Shown here piece by piece: positions 1-9,535 of a DNA stretch of 64,000 nucleotides. Under the pieces are notes generated by a model. That model had not been told where the DNA came from, did no database searches, and worked only from the letters and a program-made list of their open reading frames with translations. The position numbers and the translations under genes are program-made. The first letter of the stretch is position 1, and each line of letters opens with the position of its first letter. Where the stretch lies: NCBI GenBank assembly GCA_009746045.1, contig RPFO01000264.1, positions 372,001 to 436,000 on the forward strand, written 5' to 3'. This stretch comes from Mesostigma viride. Taxonomy: Eukaryota > Streptophyta > Mesostigmatophyceae > Mesostigmatales > Mesostigmataceae.

Positions 1-2792
1 TGCCCCAGCTCCCCCAACATGTGCCTCAGTGGAAGCACTAGCTGGGTTACGCTGCTAGCAGCAATGTACTCCGCCTCGCAGGAAGACAGGGCGGTAACGT
101 GCTGCTTGCGGCTGCACCACTCGACTGCGGCCCCCCTGAACATCACTACATTGCCAGAGACAGATCTGCGTGTCTCAGGGCAGTTCCCCCAATCGGCATC
201 CGTCCACCCCTCCAGCCCCCCTTGGCCACCATAGCGCAGTCCCAAGTCCTTGGTGTGGACAAGGTAGCGCACCACTCGCTTGGCCAGCTCCAAGTCGCCC
301 TCCGTGGGTGCCTGCATGCATTGGGCCAGCTGGTTGACAGCAAAAGCAATGTCTGGGCGCGTCCATGTCGCGGCGTACATGAGAGCACCAACAATCTGCT
401 GAAAGAGTTGATGGTTTGGGGCATCACACATTCCCCCCTCGCGACGGGGACTACCAGGCACTATAGGGGTGTGCACAGGGTGAGGGGTAGAAAGCCCAAA
501 ACGGGCAGCAATAGCTTCAATGTAGGGCCGTTGGTGCATGGTAAGGGAACGAGACGCAGGGTCGATAGTAAGGGAAACACCGAGGAAAAGAGAGGGATTG
601 TCCGACTCAGTGATTTGAAAAGTATTAGCCAAACGGCGAGACCAGGATGCCAGCCAGGAAGGGGAAGGATGAGCAGCAAGAATGTCATCGACGTGCACGA
701 ACACGAAACCACGAGACGAAGGGTAGTAATACAGGCACGCATCAATTTGGCTTTGGATGGCGCCGTCAGAAAGAAGGTGTGCACGGAACGTTTTATGCCA
801 ATTGCGTGGCGCTTGCTTGATGCCATACAAGCTGCGGTGCAGCTTCCACACAAGCACATCGCCATTGGCATCCCGCTCTTCAAAGCCAGTAGGGGGACGC
901 ACAAAGACATCCTCCTGTAGGGGAGCATAGAGAAAAGCGGTTCGGACATCGAGCTGCTTGACAGTAAAGCCAGACGTGACAGCTAAAGCAAGAGCAAGTC
1001 GCACGGTGGACGCACGAACAGTGGGGGAAAAGACTTCATTAAAGTCGATACCTTCACGTTGGGCAAAACCTTTCACGACAAACCTGGCCTTGTGACGGCC
1101 GTCGGACTTGACAGCAAATACCCACCGGGAAGGGAGGACCTTGGCACCGGCGGGCAAAGTACGCGGGCTCACAAGCGAGTATACTGCATGATCACGAATG
1201 CTATTAATTTCGCTCAACATCGCAGCCCGCCACTCTGGACTGTTGTTAGCCTCAGTAAAGGAGACGGGAAGGGAAACGTCACTGCCAGTAAAATGCACTG
1301 TGTCAAAAAGATCACGAACTGACTGGTAATGCGGAAAAAAACGAGCCCATTTAGGCGACACCGTGACAGGGGGAGCATAGGTAGTAATCTCCATCGCGAG
1401 GGGTTCACGGGTGCTACCGCAAAACATCAGCTCATCAGCAGTTGCCATGGCGACATTACCAGCTGGGTTACGTCGCAGCGCAGAGATTGTACTTTGCAGT
1501 CGAGCAGCACTTGAAGTGGCAGTGACCGGTGGACCAGCAGACAGCTCCCGTGCGTCACTTGGGGAGACGTCGTCAGTAGTTAGGACGGGCTGTGAAAAGT
1601 TTGGAGCACCGTCGAGCGCCTCCGGAACTGGTCTAGGACTTGGGACGTTGACTGCATCAGGACTTGGTGCGTCCGCTCCCTCGTGGCGAAGCTCCTCAGG
1701 AATATCCCTTCTGGTGGCGTCCAGAAACCTCGCCTGAGACCGGGTGACCGGTCCGCTAGGTTCGGCCAGAGAATTTGGCTGAACTTCTGCTACAGCCGGA
1801 AGATCAGTTGGTGAAGTTTCCTCCAGTGCGGCAGAACTTTCCAGAAGCGGCGCAGGAGTTGGCATGGCCCCATTGCGCCAGGCCTCATTGAAGGTGACAT
1901 GCAGGCGGCGAATGACATCCTTGGATTCTGGACGGTAAATGAGGTACGCCGGCGATTCCAGATCATAGCCGACGAAGATTCCAGGCAGAGCCTTGGCCTC
2001 CAGCTTGCCACGTGGGCCCTCCACCCGATAGAAGGCAGGGCAGCCGAAAATTCGAAGATTCGAGAGATCCGCATTGCGACCGGTGAGCAGGAAGTGTGGC
2101 GTGGCACCTCCAGGATTCGAGCTAGACGGCAGGCGGTTAAGTATATAAACCGCGCAATTGAAGGCTAGTGCCCAGAATCCTTTGGGCAAACCGGCATGCG
2201 TAAGCATTGCCAGTGTCATGCCCATGGCCAGACCCCACAGCCGCTCCGCCACTCCGTTCTGCTCAGGAGTGTAGGGGCTGGAGAACTCCTGGTGCACTCG
2301 GTGTTCAGCGCAGACGGCCCGCCACGCCTGCCCAGTGAAGACTGAAGACTGCGTCGTTGTCGGTCCGGAGAAGAATCGAACCGTTGTACAGGGGCGTAAA
2401 AAGCAGCTGTTGTAAGGCGTCAACAGCCTCGTCCTTGTGTCGAAGCGGAAAGCACCATCGCCAGCGGGTAGCATCGTCGGTGAAGCCGAGCATGTAGCGG
2501 GCGCCTCCAATTGCTGGCTGCATCGGCCCGAGAATGTCGCTGTGAAGCTTGGCTCGGGGAACAGTCGATCGGAGCTGTCCAGGCGAAAATGAGCGCCTCT
2601 TGATGAAGCCAGCAGGGCAGGATGGGCAGCCAGGCGATGACAGGCTCCTCGAAAAAAGGTTAGACTCCGGAATGGCGGCCAGCCTCTTGATCCGATCTTC
2701 GCCAGCATGCCCAAGACGCCAGTGCCAGAGCAGGCTCGCCGGCCGCTCGATGGCCGTGGCAGCCATTGCCGCCTCGTCGCGCTCCGCAGGTA
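1..2792 (-). pseudogene. Copia-1 integrase, reverse transcriptase and RNase H (frameshifted, partial)
   Basis: The GAG-pre-integrase zinc region starts near 2766 (LLWHWRLGHAGEDRIKRLAA) and leads into the integrase core with LHSDILGP and RTDNDAVF. Near 2335 the frame shifts; the next frame carries NGVAERLWGL (catalytic Glu), the FFVGYD-type Copia linker and the RT. The RT box is FVFVHVDDILAAHPS near 660-710, the Copia YVDD equivalent. RNase H follows, with DADWGN near 190 and CEAEYIA near 60. The second frame appears open to the window edge. The frameshift and the upstream TAA make this copy unable to express a full polyprotein. The protein would act in cytoplasmic particles and then in nuclear integration. 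Confidence 0.85.
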
Positions 2793-3087
2793 ACTTTGTG
2801 AGCTCACGCTCGTATTATCTTTGACTTGCGGCATACTCAAAGGGGGAGGGGCGGCCGCAGTAGTCAGTCCGACTAGAAGTGAGGGGGGGGGTAGTGTGGA
2901 CCGGGGGTGGCGCGGCGCCACTGGCCTTTTGGTCAGTGGGCTGGCGCGCGCCACGGCACCACTGGCCTTTTTGGTCAGTGGGCTGGCGCGCGTCACGGTG
3001 CCACTGGCCTTTTGGTCAGTGGGCTGGCACGCGCCACCCCAGGGCGGTCCGACTACTTAGGGTTGTGGTACTGCCACAATTAGGCCT
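2793..3087. repeat. Left module, first copy (pairs with 4385-4699)
   Basis: It is nearly identical to 4385-4699. It holds three tandem copies of a roughly 38-bp motif, CCACTGGCCTTTTGGTCAGTGG followed by GCTGGCRCGCG-type sequence, between about 2919 and 3040. Each motif can fold into a 9-bp stem with a TTTT loop. The modules are edged by the opposed motifs AGTAGTC and GACTACT. Confidence 0.8.
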
Positions 3088-4186
3088 CTTTGCAGCTCTC
3101 GCGACCATCGAAATTCGGTGGCGGCTGGCCATGGCGGCACAAGCCCAAATTAGTCGATGGCTACCAGCCTTCCCGTTTATTCGGGAGGGCCCAGAGTGAT
3201 TTAAATTGTTGGCCGCCGAGGGGGAAGGTGGCGGGGCCCCTGTTTGTCGAAGTACAGGACTCGATTTCCACTGCATTATTTGGGCGCCGACCGACACTAT
3301 GGAACATCATCTCCTGCCACGAGATGATTTGGGCAGGCCAGGCCACAGTCGACGGGAGCTGTGGAATAGTGCAGGCGGGTGGTAAAAATCGTGAGATGGT
3401 GCAGGAATCACTGTAAAACAGTATTGCGTGGTCCAAGCTGCCGAAACCTGAAATTCAGTTCGCCTGGCGTATTCCCTCCGGCCGGCGTGGGCCAGAAGGG
3501 GAGGTGCGGGGGATGGCGAGGTGACGAATTGTTGGGGGAAGTGTCCATGCAGTATATAAGGGCAGAATTTTACCCAACGCATGGAGGAGGAGGAGCCTCG
3601 TGCTGCAGACGAGAGGGTAGGGTCCGGTGCCTTAACGGGCACCCGGCTACTGCTATGTTACATCGTTGGTCTGCTTCCATGGTGCAAAAACATAAAAACG
3701 GGATGACGGGGCATGGCGTACAGGCGGAGGGGGAATCCAAGGACGCAGCTTGGGTGCGGGGGAGGGTGCGTGGAAAACCCTTCACGGGTTGGCAGGTTTC
3801 CAAAAAATTTTTCCCCTCGCGGGGTGCGTGGAAAACGCTCCGCTTCGCCCGCGGTAAGGCTGCGGGCTCCGCTCTGCCTTTGCGTTTTCCCCGCCCCCCA
3901 CGAGGGGGGGGACGTGTAAGGACCCACCTGTGTGTCGGGCCCGTGGGGTTGTGTTTTATCCGGCGTGTCTTTACCCTCGACGAGCTGCACCTTTTGGGGT
4001 GAGGGGATGTGTGCTGGGCCTGGGGATGAATCATCCTGCTCAGGAAGACTATTAGCTCCCCCCGTTGTATTGCCGCCTGGCTAGGCTGATGGAGCCGCTG
4101 GTAGCGGCAGGGGACACGGGGGGCAACGGGAGGCGGGGTCACGCGACAGCCTGCGGCCGAGGGCCAGGTTGGTTGGGGGTGTGGGG
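3088..4186. other. Middle segment present only in unit 1, no recognised gene
   Basis: About 1.1 kb that is absent from unit 2. It includes a TATATAAG motif near 3553 on the plus strand and G/C-rich simple stretches near 3840-3915. An open frame at 3379-4002 has no recognisable domain and I do not treat it as a gene. It may be a secondary insertion, or the part that unit 2 lost. Confidence 0.5.
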
Positions 4187-4384
4187 TATTACAAGTCCAG
4201 GTCCTCATGACTGGCCCAGGTGAGTTGGCCCTGGTAATGTGATGTCCTAGCCACCTGTCGGGTGGCCTAGTTAGTCTAGAGTCTCAGATTGGCTACGGCC
4301 TTGACGTGGGCTTATCACTTATATGTAATAAATCTGGTTCTTCTGGCAGCCCCTCACTCCAATGGGATAAAGCAATGATTGGAT
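4187..4384. repeat. Right module, first copy (pairs with 4717-4916)
   Basis: About 200 bp starting at TATTACAAGTCCAGGTCC and ending at the unit boundary GATTGGA. It is repeated almost without change at 4717-4916. It contains no ORF of note. Confidence 0.8.
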
Positions 4385-4699
4385 TTTGTGAGCTCACGCT
4401 CGTATTATCTTTGACTTGCGGCATACTCAAAGGGGGAGGGGCGGCCGCAGTAGTCAGTCCGACTAGAAGTGAGGGGGGGGGTAGTGTGGACCGGGGGTGG
4501 CGCGGCGCCACTGGCCTTTTGGTCAGTGGGCTGGCGCGCGCCACCGCACCACTGGCCTTTTTGGTCAGTGGGCTGGCGCGCGTCACGGTGCCACTGGCCT
4601 TTTGGTCAGTGGGCTGGCACGCGCCACCCCAGGGCGGTCCGACTACTTAGTAGGGTTGTGGTACTGCCACAATTAGGCCTCTTTGCAGCTCCCACCCGC
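4385..4699. repeat. Left module, second copy
   Basis: Second copy of the hairpin-rich module at 2793-3087. It differs by single bases (for example CCACCGCACC against CCACGGCACC) and by a 3-bp TAG gain near 4650. Its start follows directly on the GATTGGA end of unit 1, so the two units are tandem. Confidence 0.8.
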
Positions 4700-4991
4700 C
4701 CTCCCTCGCTGCTTGAGGGTATTACAAGTCCAGGTCCTCATGACTGGCCCAGGTGAGTTGGCCCTGGTAATGTGATGTCCTAGCCACCTGTCGGGTGGCC
4801 TAGTTAGTCTAGAGTCTCAGATTGGCTACGGCCTTGACGTGGGCTTATCACTTATATGTAATAAATCTGGTTCTTCTGGCAGCCCCTCACTCCAATGGGA
4901 TAAAGCAATGATTGGATACGTAGATGTTGTTCTGCAGCGCAATCTTGTGCGTCTCGTTGTCCAGCACCACTGTCTGCTCGGTGAGGTCGAC

Positions 4992-6224
4992 TTAATTGTG
5001 GCCGTCCTTGGCGAGCTGCCCAGCTGATAGCAGTCGGGCGCTCAAGCCGGGCACGAAGAGCGCACCATTCAGGTGCACATGCTGGTTGGGCAGTTTGAGC
5101 CGAATCGTGCCCACTCCCGTCGCGCGAAGACGTCCTCCTGATCCGACGATGTTCCTAGTGGTGGGGGTGAGGGACACAAAGTCAGTGCGGCATGGGGACA
5201 TGTGGCTGCTTGCAGCGGAGTCCAGAACCCAGGCAGGGGGCTTGGGGCTATACTGCGTAAGTGCAGCAGCCTCCTGCGACGGCGCCGACTCGGCGATGGT
5301 GGTGAAGACGAAGCCCTCCGGCAGCTCCGCGGCCTCCTGGGTGTTGTTGGCCACGCTTCCGCCAGGTGAGGTCTCCTTCTTGGTCGCTTGGTTGCCCCTC
5401 CTGCGCTGGTTGCCCCGCCGTCCTTGATTCTTGCTTCGTGGCTTGAGCTGGGAGTTCTTTTGCCAGCACTGGGTCTCCGCATGCCCACTCCTGTTGCAGT
5501 AGGCGCAGTGCTTCCTCTCACCACCCTTGTTGGCAGTGTGGAAAGCTTGACCTTGGGCTGGCTCCTCCTTGGTGGCTTGAGAAGGCCGTCCTCCCAGCAG
5601 CATGTCCTCCGCCTCCAGCAGCGCAGCCTTGACCTCCTCCAAGCTGTCCTCCTCTTTGAAGTGCGCTGAAATCAGGGCAGGGCGATATCGGTCAGGCAGG
5701 CCGCTCTTGAGAATACTAGCCGCAAAATCTTGGTCGCTCATGACGCCTCCCACCGCACGGTAGTCCGCCAGCAGCAGCAATCCACGTAGGATATACTGCC
5801 CCATGGTCTCCCCAGGCTTCATTTGCAGCCGGTGAAGCTGAATCCTGAGGTCCATGCGGTGACTCTTGGTGAGCTTTTGTTGCTCGTAGACCTCCCTCAG
5901 CGTCTTGTAGAGCTTGCTGCCAGATTGGTCTGGCACGAGCGATAGGATGCGCCTCGCTTCTCCCACAAGTGCAGCTGAGATGACAAGGCCAACAGCTTGG
6001 TCAGCCTTGCGGTCCTGCCTGGTGCCCAGCAGGACGTCCTTAACCTCATAGAAGGAACAGAAACCCTCAAGAGATGTCTTGGTCTCCTCCCAGCCACGTA
6101 GGCTTGTGCCATCGAATTTCAGCACCATCTTGGAGCACACATTCAGCATAGGAGTGAAGTCGACGTCGCTTGCCATGGAGCTTGTAGCTGGGCTGGGTTT
6201 CTTGGTGGTCTTCTTGGAGCTCAT
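4992..6224 (-). CDS. Copia-1 Gag and protease, 410 aa
   Basis: The N-terminal two thirds is a Copia Gag of the UBN2 type (W near residue 45; LYKTLREVYEQQKLTKSHRMD near 105-125). It is followed by one zinc knuckle CAYCNRSGHAETQC (CX2CX4HX4C) and basic RGNQRRRGNQ repeats. The C-terminus is a Copia aspartic protease with WVLDSAASSHMSP (DSAA active site), ending in LSARLLSAGQLAKDGHN. The stop is a TAA inside the conserved protease-integrase region: the same frame continues to 4917 with VDLTEQTVVLDNETHK, so the stop is a mutation and not the natural end. The start ATG at 6224 lies 9 bp after the primer binding site. Gag would build the particle and the protease would mature it. Confidence 0.88.
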   Translation of the reverse strand: MSSKKTTKKPSPATSSMASDVDFTPMLNVCSKMVLKFDGTSLRGWEETKTSLEGFCSFYEVKDVLLGTRQDRKADQAVGLVISAALVGEARRILSLVPDQSGSKLYKTLREVYEQQKLTKSHRMDLRIQLHRLQMKPGETMGQYILRGLLLLADYRAVGGVMSDQDFAASILKSGLPDRYRPALISAHFKEEDSLEEVKAALLEAEDMLLGGRPSQATKEEPAQGQAFHTANKGGERKHCAYCNRSGHAETQCWQKNSQLKPRSKNQGRRGNQRRRGNQATKKETSPGGSVANNTQEAAELPEGFVFTTIAESAPSQEAAALTQYSPKPPAWVLDSAASSHMSPCRTDFVSLTPTTRNIVGSGGRLRATGVGTIRLKLPNQHVHLNGALFVPGLSARLLSAGQLAKDGHN

Positions 6225-6232
6225 GAACTTTC

Positions 6233-6243
6233 CTCCGATACCA
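6233..6243 (-). promoter_or_regulatory. Primer binding site of Copia-1 (initiator tRNA-Met type)
   Basis: On the minus strand TGGTATCGGAG abuts the LTR end. It matches the common plant Copia PBS TGGTATCAGAG, complementary to the 3' end of initiator tRNA-Met, except at one base. Confidence 0.8.
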
Positions 6244-6370
6244 TGTTGGAAAGGTAGAGGAAACTAATGGGTTTTACACAATGCCTTGTGCTTGGCCTTG
6301 TTACCCTTGCACCTTGCAGGTGATGAAAGACTGAGCTTGAAGACAATGGAAGAGAGACCAGAAAAAGAGT

Positions 6371-6376
6371 TTTATT
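6371..6376 (-). terminator. Poly(A) signal AATAAA in Copia-1 LTR
   Basis: AATAAA on the minus strand inside the presumed R region. In the 3' LTR the same site would end the transcript. Confidence 0.5.
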
Positions 6377-6428
6377 TCTTAGGCTGAGAGGTTAGGAAAA
6401 GAGGTACCTGGCCTTAGGAGCCAGTTTC

Positions 6429-6436
6429 TTTTTATA
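6429..6436 (-). promoter_or_regulatory. TATA box in Copia-1 LTR
   Basis: TATAAAAA on the minus strand, followed about 55 bp downstream by an AATAAA. This fits a U3-R boundary near 6400, with transcription running into gag. Confidence 0.6.
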
Positions 6437-7021
6437 CCTTTCTAGCTAGGAAGGATGACATCAGATGCTGATGTCATCATAGAAGCTTGTAGAAACATCT
6501 AAGCATATTCCCAGCATATTCTCAGTATATTCCAGGAATATTCCTGGCATATTCCTAGAACATTCCAAGGTCATTCTAGAAAGGTTCTAATGAGCTGGCA
6601 TGACAGTTGATTGCCAAATGTCCTCTGAACAATGTGCCACATCTAATGCTTAATAAAGTGACACATGGTTTCTTCTTGGAATGACAAGTGTAATCCAATG
6701 AGTCTATCCACTTGTCAGTCAATGGAATGCAACACTTGTCACTATGAGCTTCCAACACATGTCAGCTCATGGAATGGACACTTGTCTACCAAAGAAGTAC
6801 ACCACTTGTCAAGCATGGAAGTGATGCTACTAGACCAACTCAGGTACAAGAGATCTATGGCCAAATATAGGACTATGGCACATGAACATTGATCAGCTCA
6901 TTGAGATCAATTCATCTAACTTATCAAATCTATCAAATTCTCAGCCCTTGTGAAGTAAAACAAAGAAGAAGAAAGTCAGGCTGGAATATAGTGTGGGCAG
7001 GTGGGTATATGATCCCCAACA

Positions 7022-7941
7022 CGCATGACGCGATCGATGCGTGTGGTGAGACCGCCCAGCTTGAGGATCCAGCAGAGTAGCGCGTGGAAATACGCGAGCT
7101 CACTTGCAGCCTCGCAGTACGCACGCGCCTCGGCGGTGTCCGACCCCACATACACACGGCGGTGGAGACGTGAGAACCACGCAAAGATGGAGGATGGCGC
7201 AGATCGGTCAGCGTTTGAGATATAGCTAACAGCCGCACATGCACCAACCACGCATCTTGGTGAGCACCCGCGCATCCAAAGAACTGTCACAATAAGCCCC
7301 AAGCTCGATGGGCTTGTCCCAGTCAACACCCTGCAGTACCAACCCCGGTGAGGCCTGCACATACTCAGCTACAACCGGGCGGGCCAACAAGCAGAGAACA
7401 TCGTCTGTCAACCGACTAAGGACAGCAAAGTCAGGGCTCGTGGTACACGCAAGCCAATTGAGTTTGCCACGCAGCGCACCACACTCAGAGGGAAGGATAG
7501 GCCCAGTGCGGGCCATGACCTCCTTGACCAGGTCGGGGACATAGCTACCCTTAGGATGCAGCAACATGACCCACTGCCCTTGCTCATCGTGATCGAGAAT
7601 AGTGTCCATGCCCATGAAGGGCACGATCTTGCCCGGCTCCCTAAAGACGAGCTTGCCCACAGGGTACACTGAGTGCACGAGCGAATGGAACCACACAATC
7701 CACTCCCGTGGCCCCAGGCAGTCACAGTCATCGGCATGCACAAAAACAAACACGAGCTCCCCCTTCCAGACACCAACAAACAAGGAGGGGTCCAGGTCGC
7801 TGTACATCATGCGTGCGCGGTTAAGTAGAAGGCGCTCTAAACTCTTGCGCCACGCCCGCGGCCCGGCCACGGTCCCATCCACAGCCTTCACCAACCTCAT
7901 GAACTTCTTGCCCACAATAGGTTCCCACATCTTGGGTGTCC
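7022..7941 (-). pseudogene. Element X RT C-terminal half and RNase H (left fragment)
   Basis: The minus-strand frame from 7930 gives MWEPIVGKKFMRLV, then FVFVHADDCDCLGPR (RT box HADD in place of YVDD) and CGALRGKLNWLACTTSPDFA. RNase H follows with AYCDSSLDARVL. After a frame change near 7240 come FAWFSRLHRRVYVGSDTAEA and WILKLGGLTTRID, where the Copia-1 LTR cuts it. It continues the RT half at 18248-18872: joining across element D with one TAACA copy gives LYVRTPKMWEP in frame. It belongs to the same lineage as D, E, G and Y. Confidence 0.8.
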
Positions 7942-7946
7942 TAACA
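7942..7946. repeat. Target-site duplication TAACA of element D, left copy
   Basis: TAACA directly before the LTR start ATTTGCGC, matched by TAACA at 18248-18252 after the LTR end GCTAACT. Confidence 0.85.
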
Positions 7947-8600
7947 ATTTGCGCAGCAACTCGTCAGCAGAGCTTGTGAGCTCCTGGTCCTTGCCGGCTG
8001 GAATGACCCTAGGCTGCTGGCTAGCAACCTTTATCCTCACACCAGGCCTACGACCCTCGATAGGCTCGCCACTCGTCGTGACGACCAAGGTTCGTGTGTG
8101 AAGACGCTCGTTGCCTCGTTGAGCCTCGAGCTATATGCAACCTCGTTCCATCCTTGTTCCTCGGTCATGAGCAACGCTGGGCAACGCTACATTGCCAGAG
8201 CCTCGTATCGCTGCCTTGCATCCTCGTTGCAGGCAGCATACAGGAATCTCTGGCTATCCTGTGTCTAGGACAGCACAGGACCTGCCACAGTCCTGCAAGG
8301 ACTTACATCCTTGCAGACCTGCTGGCTGGTTACTGGCTTCTACTAGCCACAGTACCGTTGAGCCCTCAGTACACTGTGTCCCAGTCACGTGAGAGTCCAG
8401 GCTAAGCCTGTGCAGGCACGGCCTGCCACGTGTCCTGTCCACTATGCCCTGAGTGTGCACCGCCCTCGCCCACCGGTCGGCAGTACTTCGGGACTTGATA
8501 ACTTTCTAGTCCCTTGTCTGTTCTAGGCGGTTGACACGGCGTTGGAAAGGTCTCCTCAACCTGCATCCATCTAGCACATTGGTGCCCCAATATGCTAACT
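7947..8600 (-). repeat. 3' LTR of element D (654 bp)
   Basis: It matches 17590-18247 over its whole length. On the plus strand it begins ATTTGCGCAGC and ends ATGCTAACT. It lacks a 4-bp GTGCC-type insertion that the other copy has near 17877. Its ends are not TG...CA. Confidence 0.9.
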
Positions 8601-9535
8601 CCAACCCTTTCTTGTTTTGGAGCTTGGACCAGCCTGAGAACCTATCAGCCACTGTCCCCACAAGCCTTCAGACATCTGATCCCTCCCAGAGACCAGACCT
8701 GCCTTTTCTTTTGGAACCTGAGGTGCCTCCAAATATTAGCTAGGCCTGCTCATTGGTTCAAAGGTTGCCCTCTGACCCACATGACATCCCAACCCTTTCT
8801 TTGGGAACCTGGTGTAGATTAAAGTTAGGTCTTCACTTAGTCAGAGGAGTTTGGATAGAGGAGTCCATGAACGTACTATTGTGAGTTCCTGGTCATCCAG
8901 TTATCACAGGCGCCCGTTCATATGGCGCCCGCCACGGAGCCTCCTTTATCTTTTAAATCCTTCCAAAGACTGAGAGAGCCCTGACAAATGTTAGCCAACA
9001 CATGGGGAGCCCATGTCCTCACTGAGTCTCACTCAGGATTCATACATGCCAGGCTGAGGTCAGCTGGGGAATCGAACCCCACCCCATATCCTCCAGGTTT
9101 GGATCAGCTCCTGGAACTGAGCATCACAAACAACAAGACATGACAATAACAAGATTATGTTTTATTATAAAGGAGTATAACCCATAGTGAGGCCCCTGGC
9201 AACCACGTCCAACATGGTCACACAACCAGGGATTTTATTAGCATGCAACAGGTTGGTTACAGAGAATATATACAAATGTACAGCAACCTGTTAGAGCCAA
9301 CACTTGGGCTGCCCTTGCAGGGTCCATTCCATGAAGACCCAAGGCCCATTACAAAGTCCTTAAGACTCTTCTGCAGCTCCATGACAGAGCCAGGCGAAAT
9401 TCTCAGCCAGGGGAGTGACTCCACCCTGACCCCTGTCCAGCAGAGTGTGTCTGAACTCTGAAGGACCTGCTGTCAGCCACCACGTGGCTGCCCAGCCCAC
9501 TGGGATGCCTCCCACCTAGAGCAAGGCTGTTTGGT
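8601..9535 (-). other. Element D 3' untranslated region
   Basis: This lies between the pol stop and the 3' LTR and has no coding signal. It contains a GGCGCCC...GGCGCCC motif near 8910-8935 and a tRNA-like segment at 9061-9125. A purine-rich stretch on the minus strand (AAGAAAGGGTTGG) directly precedes the LTR and is the likely polypurine tract. Confidence 0.6.
9061..9125 (-). other. tRNA-like segment with perfect B-box in D 3' UTR
   Basis: On the minus strand, GCTCAGTTCCAGGAGC (9107-9122) can form a D-arm, 9088-9104 an ATCC/GGAT stem, and TGGGGTTCGATTCCCCA (9065-9081) a perfect 5-bp T-arm with a 7-base loop. GGTTCGATTCC matches the Pol III B-box consensus. No acceptor stem pairs, so it is not a tRNA gene. 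A related T-arm lies at the same place in element Y. Confidence 0.5.

Larger units (their letters stand above)
2793..4916. mobile_element. TA-flanked composite repeat inserted in Copia-1 pol
   Basis: Removing 2793-4916 plus one flanking TA rejoins the Copia-1 reading frame exactly between the protease tail and the integrase zinc region, which supports a 2-bp TA target duplication (2791-2792 and 4917-4918). Inside there are two head-to-tail units. Unit 1 is 2793-4384. Unit 2 is 4385-4916 and has the same left part (to about 4700) and right part (from about 4715) but lacks the 1.1-kb middle. No clear terminal inverted repeat and no convincing ORF were found. It could be a non-autonomous DNA element; the class is not determined. 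Confidence 0.65.
1..7021 (-). mobile_element. Copia-1, canonical Copia LTR retrotransposon, 3' end outside window
   Basis: Reading on the minus strand from 7021 down: 5' LTR, initiator-tRNA-like primer binding site, gag with zinc knuckle and aspartic protease, integrase, RT and RNase H, running off the window at base 1. The order gag-PR-IN-RT-RH is the standard Ty1/Copia order. It was inserted into the RNase H end of an older element (X). It carries a TA-flanked composite insert at 2793-4916, an in-frame TAA just after the protease and a frameshift in the integrase, so this copy is defective. The 3' LTR and the second target-site duplication lie outside the window. Confidence 0.9.
6244..7021 (-). 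repeat. 5' LTR of Copia-1 (778 bp)
   Basis: On the minus strand it begins TGTTGGGGATC and ends CTTTCCAACA, giving TG...CA termini with a TGTTGG/CCAACA inverted repeat, directly before the PBS. It has a TATA box, a downstream AATAAA and several TATTCC-type short repeats (6500-6570). Its outer edge cuts the RNase H of element X at 7022. Confidence 0.88.

Noticed and set aside
99-920. Long plus-strand open frame (273 codons)
   Set aside because: Antisense of the Copia-1 RT, whose minus-strand frame carries the FVFVHVDD box; composition follows the opposite strand.
3379-4002. Plus-strand frame of 207 codons with an upstream TATATAAG motif
   Set aside because: No domain, mixed composition and G/C-rich simple stretches; kept only as part of the composite repeat.
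7947-8600. Solo LTR or dispersed repeat unrelated to 17590-18247
   Set aside because: The pair shares ends, flanks one set of ORFs and has matching TAACA on the outer sides, so the two are the LTRs of one element.
9061-9125. tRNA gene
   Set aside because: D-, anticodon- and T-arms can be drawn, but the acceptor strands do not pair and the anticodon loop has nine bases.
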